Notes under the pieces: model-generated | Databases searched by the model: none | Told to the model about the DNA's origin: nothing | The model's input: only the letters and a program-made list of their open reading frames with translations | Made by a program: the position numbers and the translations under genes | From: Bacteroidaceae bacterium | Lineage (GTDB): Bacteria; Bacteroidota; Bacteroidia; Bacteroidales; Bacteroidaceae | Direction of reading: 5' to 3' | Assembly (NCBI GenBank): GCA_017466065.1 | Contig: JAFTUV010000041.1 | Span: 1-28,130 of the forward strand | DNA length: 28,130 nucleotides | In this document: positions 26,201 to 28,130 of the stretch, in pieces | Numbering within the stretch: the stretch's first letter is position 1 | Layout: each line of letters opens with the position of its first letter

Positions 26201-27964
26201 GATGTGAGCAGCCCCGAGGCTTTGGTGGCAAACACCACTGTGGTGCAGGGAAAAGTGAGCACCGGCATTGGCAACACCGACCAACCCATCGTGCGCTCTA
26301 CAATACGCATAAGCGGCCTCACGGGCAGCTGCGATTTTCAGGGTGTAAAGGGCAGATTCGTAGGCAGCAACAGCAGCGATATTACCAACATCAAGGCCTA
26401 TTTTGCCACAAACTCACGCGAGCTCTTCATCGACCCCGACAATAAAATGAGCTGGCGCGAACAGAATGGCATACAGTATGGCGCGACAACGACGCTTGCA
26501 AGCGATGGCACATTTACCATCACAGACAGCAAGACTCTTGAACCCGGCGACCACTATCTGTGGATTACATACGACATTGCCGATAATGCGCAGGAGGGCA
26601 ACACTGTGGATGCGGAGATTCTGGGCTACACCGTTGACGGAGAAAACATCACCGAAGAGAATGGCAACCCTGCACACGAGGTTACGATATTCCTCTCCGA
26701 GGGTGCCGCACTTATGCCTATGGATAAAGGCTCGCTCTACTACCGCATCCCCTCTATAACTGTGACAAAGGACGGCAAACGCCTTGTAACACTCACCGAC
26801 GACCGCAAAGCACACGGTGCCGACCTCCCCTCGCATTGCTACCTTGTGGCACAATACTCCGAGGACTTCGGAAAAACGTGGAGCAACCCCGTGACTGTTG
26901 CCGGAACTGCCGAGACTGGTGGCGATTACGGACACGGCGATGCCTCAATCGTTACCAACCGCGACAATGGCGAGATTGTGGGTATTATGACAAGTGCCGG
27001 CACATACGGACACGGATTCTTTGCCGGAACTGCCGAACAGCCGCCCCGCTGGAAGACAATCACCAGCCGCGACGGCGGACTCACTTGGGGAACCCCCGTG
27101 GACCACACAGACGACCTCTTCGGTGCCAACTGTTCGAACCCCAACACAAACACTTGGAAGAGTGGATTCTCGGGCTCGGGAGCAGCATTGCAGAAACGCA
27201 ACGGAACACTTGTATCGAGCTTCGTGAACCGCGAGGCCGACAACAGCCAGAACTTCTATTTCTTTATGAGTGACGACGGCGGTGAGAACTGGTACGTGAG
27301 CGGAACAAGCGGTACAAAGGGTGCCGATGAGCCCAAGACACTCGAACGCAACAACGGCGACCTTGCCATAAGCGTTCGTGCCAGCGGATACAACTACTAC
27401 AACTACACATCGGACAACGGTGCAACCTGGCACAACCCCTCACAGACACGCTTCACCACCGGCATCAGCGGCAACGCCTGCGACGGCGAGTATATGGTGT
27501 GGTGCTCCACATTGGAGGGCAACAAGTGGAACATCGCCTTCCAGACACTGCCCAACAGCAGCAGCCGACAGAATGTGAGCATAGCACTATCGACCGACGA
27601 GGGTGCCACATTCGGCACACCAAAGACAATATGCCCCAGAGGCTCGGCATACAGTGCAGCAGTTGTATTGCCCGACGGCACACTCGGCGTATATTATGAG
27701 GAGAACGGTGTGTTTGGCGGCTACACAATGCGCTTCGTTCGCTTCTCGCTCGACTGGGCAAGCAACGGCACATACAAGTTCACCGACGAAGCACCCTTCT
27801 ACCCCATTAAATCGACAGTGTCGACAGGAATAGAGGAGATTACATCAACCCCCGACAGCGAGGGCGACAACTTCTACTACGACCTGCAAGGCCGCCGTTT
27901 CACAACACCCGCAACTACGGGCATATACATACGCAACGGCAAGAAAATATTTATAAAGATGTAA
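23294..27964 (+). CDS. Secreted SGNH esterase / pseudo-SGNH / sialidase fusion with T9SS-like tail
   Basis: This 1556-residue protein has a signal peptide (1-19). SGNH domain 1 (about 35-217) is intact: Ser47 in GNSITD, Gly72, Asn103 in GTND, and Asp196/His199 in DYLH. SGNH domain 2 (about 255-435) keeps the fold pattern but has Glu268 in place of serine (GDE), GTGD in place of GTND, and no DxxH. Two related beta-rich modules begin at about 536 (AEYWYQITS) and 839 (EQYWYYITS), with a separate beta domain near 688-826. A BNR-associated N-terminal domain (about 975-1135) precedes the sialidase (about 1140-1490): Arg1151 in YRIP, Asp1177, five Asp boxes (1189, 1258, 1326, 1373, 1433), probable Glu1346, Arg1362, Tyr1468 and Arg1480. 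The tail is GIYIRNGKKIFIKM. It probably de-O-acetylates and then cleaves sialic acid from host glycans, a role known for separate SGNH esterases and sialidases in gut and oral Bacteroidetes. Confidence 0.93.
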   Translation: MKRKLLMLLALVCAVCVWADGPFRNHRYDSFKVLEPAEGSILFLGNSITDMHCWPEAFKTSDGNYLPIVNRGVSGTYSTEQSDNLESYLAKKPKKVFMMIGTNDLASSGGLNFTGEQILTYVKSIVERIHQRSPETKVYLYSILNNNTSNRQQERWLHTNEIVKAYVEGENVDWLKYIDLYDKLTGIASGGVWSYDYLHLTAASYQVWCDAICPYLQEGESYTVSTVYPSNTSEVQNNGGLGGANGMRATYFSMMPIAADDILIFGDEMVKNGEWQELLGNLNIKNRGTAWGYGGDIATTSKLVDATYAETGVSKVDAKAIFLYTGTGDANGTTDIETVKVNYKALVDKIVEKSPTSIIYLMGQLPTNNADNNSNRISVLNEYMKSLAGEKIKYVDTYTPLLNGTVANTTYFYPSNYLGGKGYIKVAALIKEALVADFPTLSLNVISDDAAATRHAQAGLRNQLSQAVAKGLMAEIGTEVGQYDATKMEAFDTKAAEAYTLLAKSEITESEVQTLVAAIDAALLAAQAMPKASTTDAEYWYQITSLRSSDRYITPESEGAAGVTGSLTENQYASSMWKFVDRGDESFDIVNREYNTYLSPVANYNTQIFTTATRPSSGWTVSYSNTMGYYIISSGEVQLNQTGSPQNYAVYNWSASNSLGTDRNDQGCQLKITVAPEPIERPVNQTSFEYIVDKTNGNLYRGTSANQSWNSAWKSNATPQLQFSCGANNMNWSGNNVQMMTGTAETSTYTLTPPAGYVIEEYSFTFTNNGHSTGLSLTMSNGTAYTTSTTAKTVSATKQKLYSVAFTLAGTNGKGVILTDFTVKIKEDKQEKPQVSTADEQYWYYITSAATNTYCKDKVIYYDRETERMRFAEKSFSADRIWSFWEQNGKLAIKNYRGEYIGTAGAGTGGGTAFGIADAANYIYTIQDAYGYFIIKDTGTELHAQESGQVIVRWGSAEGNASLWRFDEVDVSSPEALVANTTVVQGKVSTGIGNTDQPIVRSTIRISGLTGSCDFQGVKGRFVGSNSSDITNIKAYFATNSRELFIDPDNKMSWREQNGIQYGATTTLASDGTFTITDSKTLEPGDHYLWITYDIADNAQEGNTVDAEILGYTVDGENITEENGNPAHEVTIFLSEGAALMPMDKGSLYYRIPSITVTKDGKRLVTLTDDRKAHGADLPSHCYLVAQYSEDFGKTWSNPVTVAGTAETGGDYGHGDASIVTNRDNGEIVGIMTSAGTYGHGFFAGTAEQPPRWKTITSRDGGLTWGTPVDHTDDLFGANCSNPNTNTWKSGFSGSGAALQKRNGTLVSSFVNREADNSQNFYFFMSDDGGENWYVSGTSGTKGADEPKTLERNNGDLAISVRASGYNYYNYTSDNGATWHNPSQTRFTTGISGNACDGEYMVWCSTLEGNKWNIAFQTLPNSSSRQNVSIALSTDEGATFGTPKTICPRGSAYSAAVVLPDGTLGVYYEENGVFGGYTMRFVRFSLDWASNGTYKFTDEAPFYPIKSTVSTGIEEITSTPDSEGDNFYYDLQGRRFTTPATTGIYIRNGKKIFIKM

Positions 27965-27990
27965 ATATTGAATATCCTATAAACAAACCG

Positions 27991-28035
27991 AGAGGGTGAC
28001 CCAAAAGTAAAAATGGGTTGCCCTCTTAGTTTTTC
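27991..28035 (+). terminator. Intrinsic terminator of the sialidase gene
   Basis: Arms 27991-28003 and 28014-28026 pair over 13 positions with two G-U wobbles, around a 10-nt A-rich loop. A T-rich stretch follows (28027-28035). It begins 27 bases after the stop at 27964. Confidence 0.85.
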
Positions 28036-28073
28036 TTCATATATGTCCATTCATACCATCTATAAATAAAAAT

Positions 28074-28108
28074 ATAGCTATTCCTTTGATAAACATTGGA
28101 ATAGCTAT
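28074..28108. terminator. Second hairpin at the window end
   Basis: ATAGCTATTCC (28074-28084) and GGAATAGCTAT (28098-28108) are perfect 11-bp arms with a 13-nt loop, followed by TTGTTTGTTT. It may be a back-up terminator of the sialidase gene or belong to a gene beyond the window on the other strand. Confidence 0.5.
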
Positions 28109-28130
28109 TGTTTGTTTGGAAAATGTTTAT

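Overview
The window reads as chromosome of a gut- or host-associated Bacteroidales bacterium. Evidence seen in the sequence: promoter-like boxes of the Bacteroidetes type (TAnnTTTG or TATCTTCG) with no strong Shine-Dalgarno sequences; secreted proteins ending in a GIYI..GKK.FI.K tail like the type IX secretion (T9SS-like) C-terminal signals of Prevotella/Muribaculaceae-type organisms; a DUF3109 protein; the Bacteroidetes form of arginine decarboxylase; and a large secreted sialidase. Genus cannot be fixed from the sequence alone. No rRNA, tRNA, CRISPR array, prophage or insertion sequence was found.

Left part, minus strand: the 5' end of a small secreted protein (1-227) runs off the window. 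It follows a tight four-gene operon, transcribed leftwards: a GNAT-fold protein, topoisomerase IV subunit B (parE), phosphopantetheine adenylyltransferase (coaD) and a secreted S41 protease with a PDZ domain. A 661-residue secreted protein with two chitobiase-type repeats follows (5770-7755), with its own terminator. Then come a cysteine-rich DUF3109 protein, a small DUF559 PD-(D/E)XK nuclease-like gene bracketed by perfect 47-bp direct repeats, and cofactor-independent phosphoglycerate mutase (gpmI).

The coding direction switches at about 10.9-11.27 kb. Plus strand: a zinc-ribbon Nudix hydrolase; a 998-residue exported TPR protein that overlaps by one base the start of a 540-residue outer-membrane beta-barrel protein; a perfect 23-bp hairpin; then a compact housekeeping run topA-aroK-speA-argB and a YgjP-type metallopeptidase. 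This run joins DNA topology, the shikimate pathway, arginine synthesis and arginine-to-agmatine (polyamine) conversion. The window closes with a 1556-residue secreted enzyme: an intact SGNH esterase, a second SGNH copy lacking its catalytic residues, beta-rich accessory domains, a five-Asp-box sialidase and the T9SS-like tail. It probably removes O-acetyl groups and sialic acid from host mucin glycans.

The less ordinary signals are the DUF559 cassette whose repeat hairpin is also read as the end of the protein, a composite double-hairpin element that swallows the DUF3109 stop codon, possible alternative RNA folds ahead of the TPR gene and of gpmI, tandem inverted repeats just upstream of the sialidase promoter, and the uncharacterised TPR/beta-barrel pair. 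I see no clear-cut new defence or mobile system beyond the DUF559 cassette.
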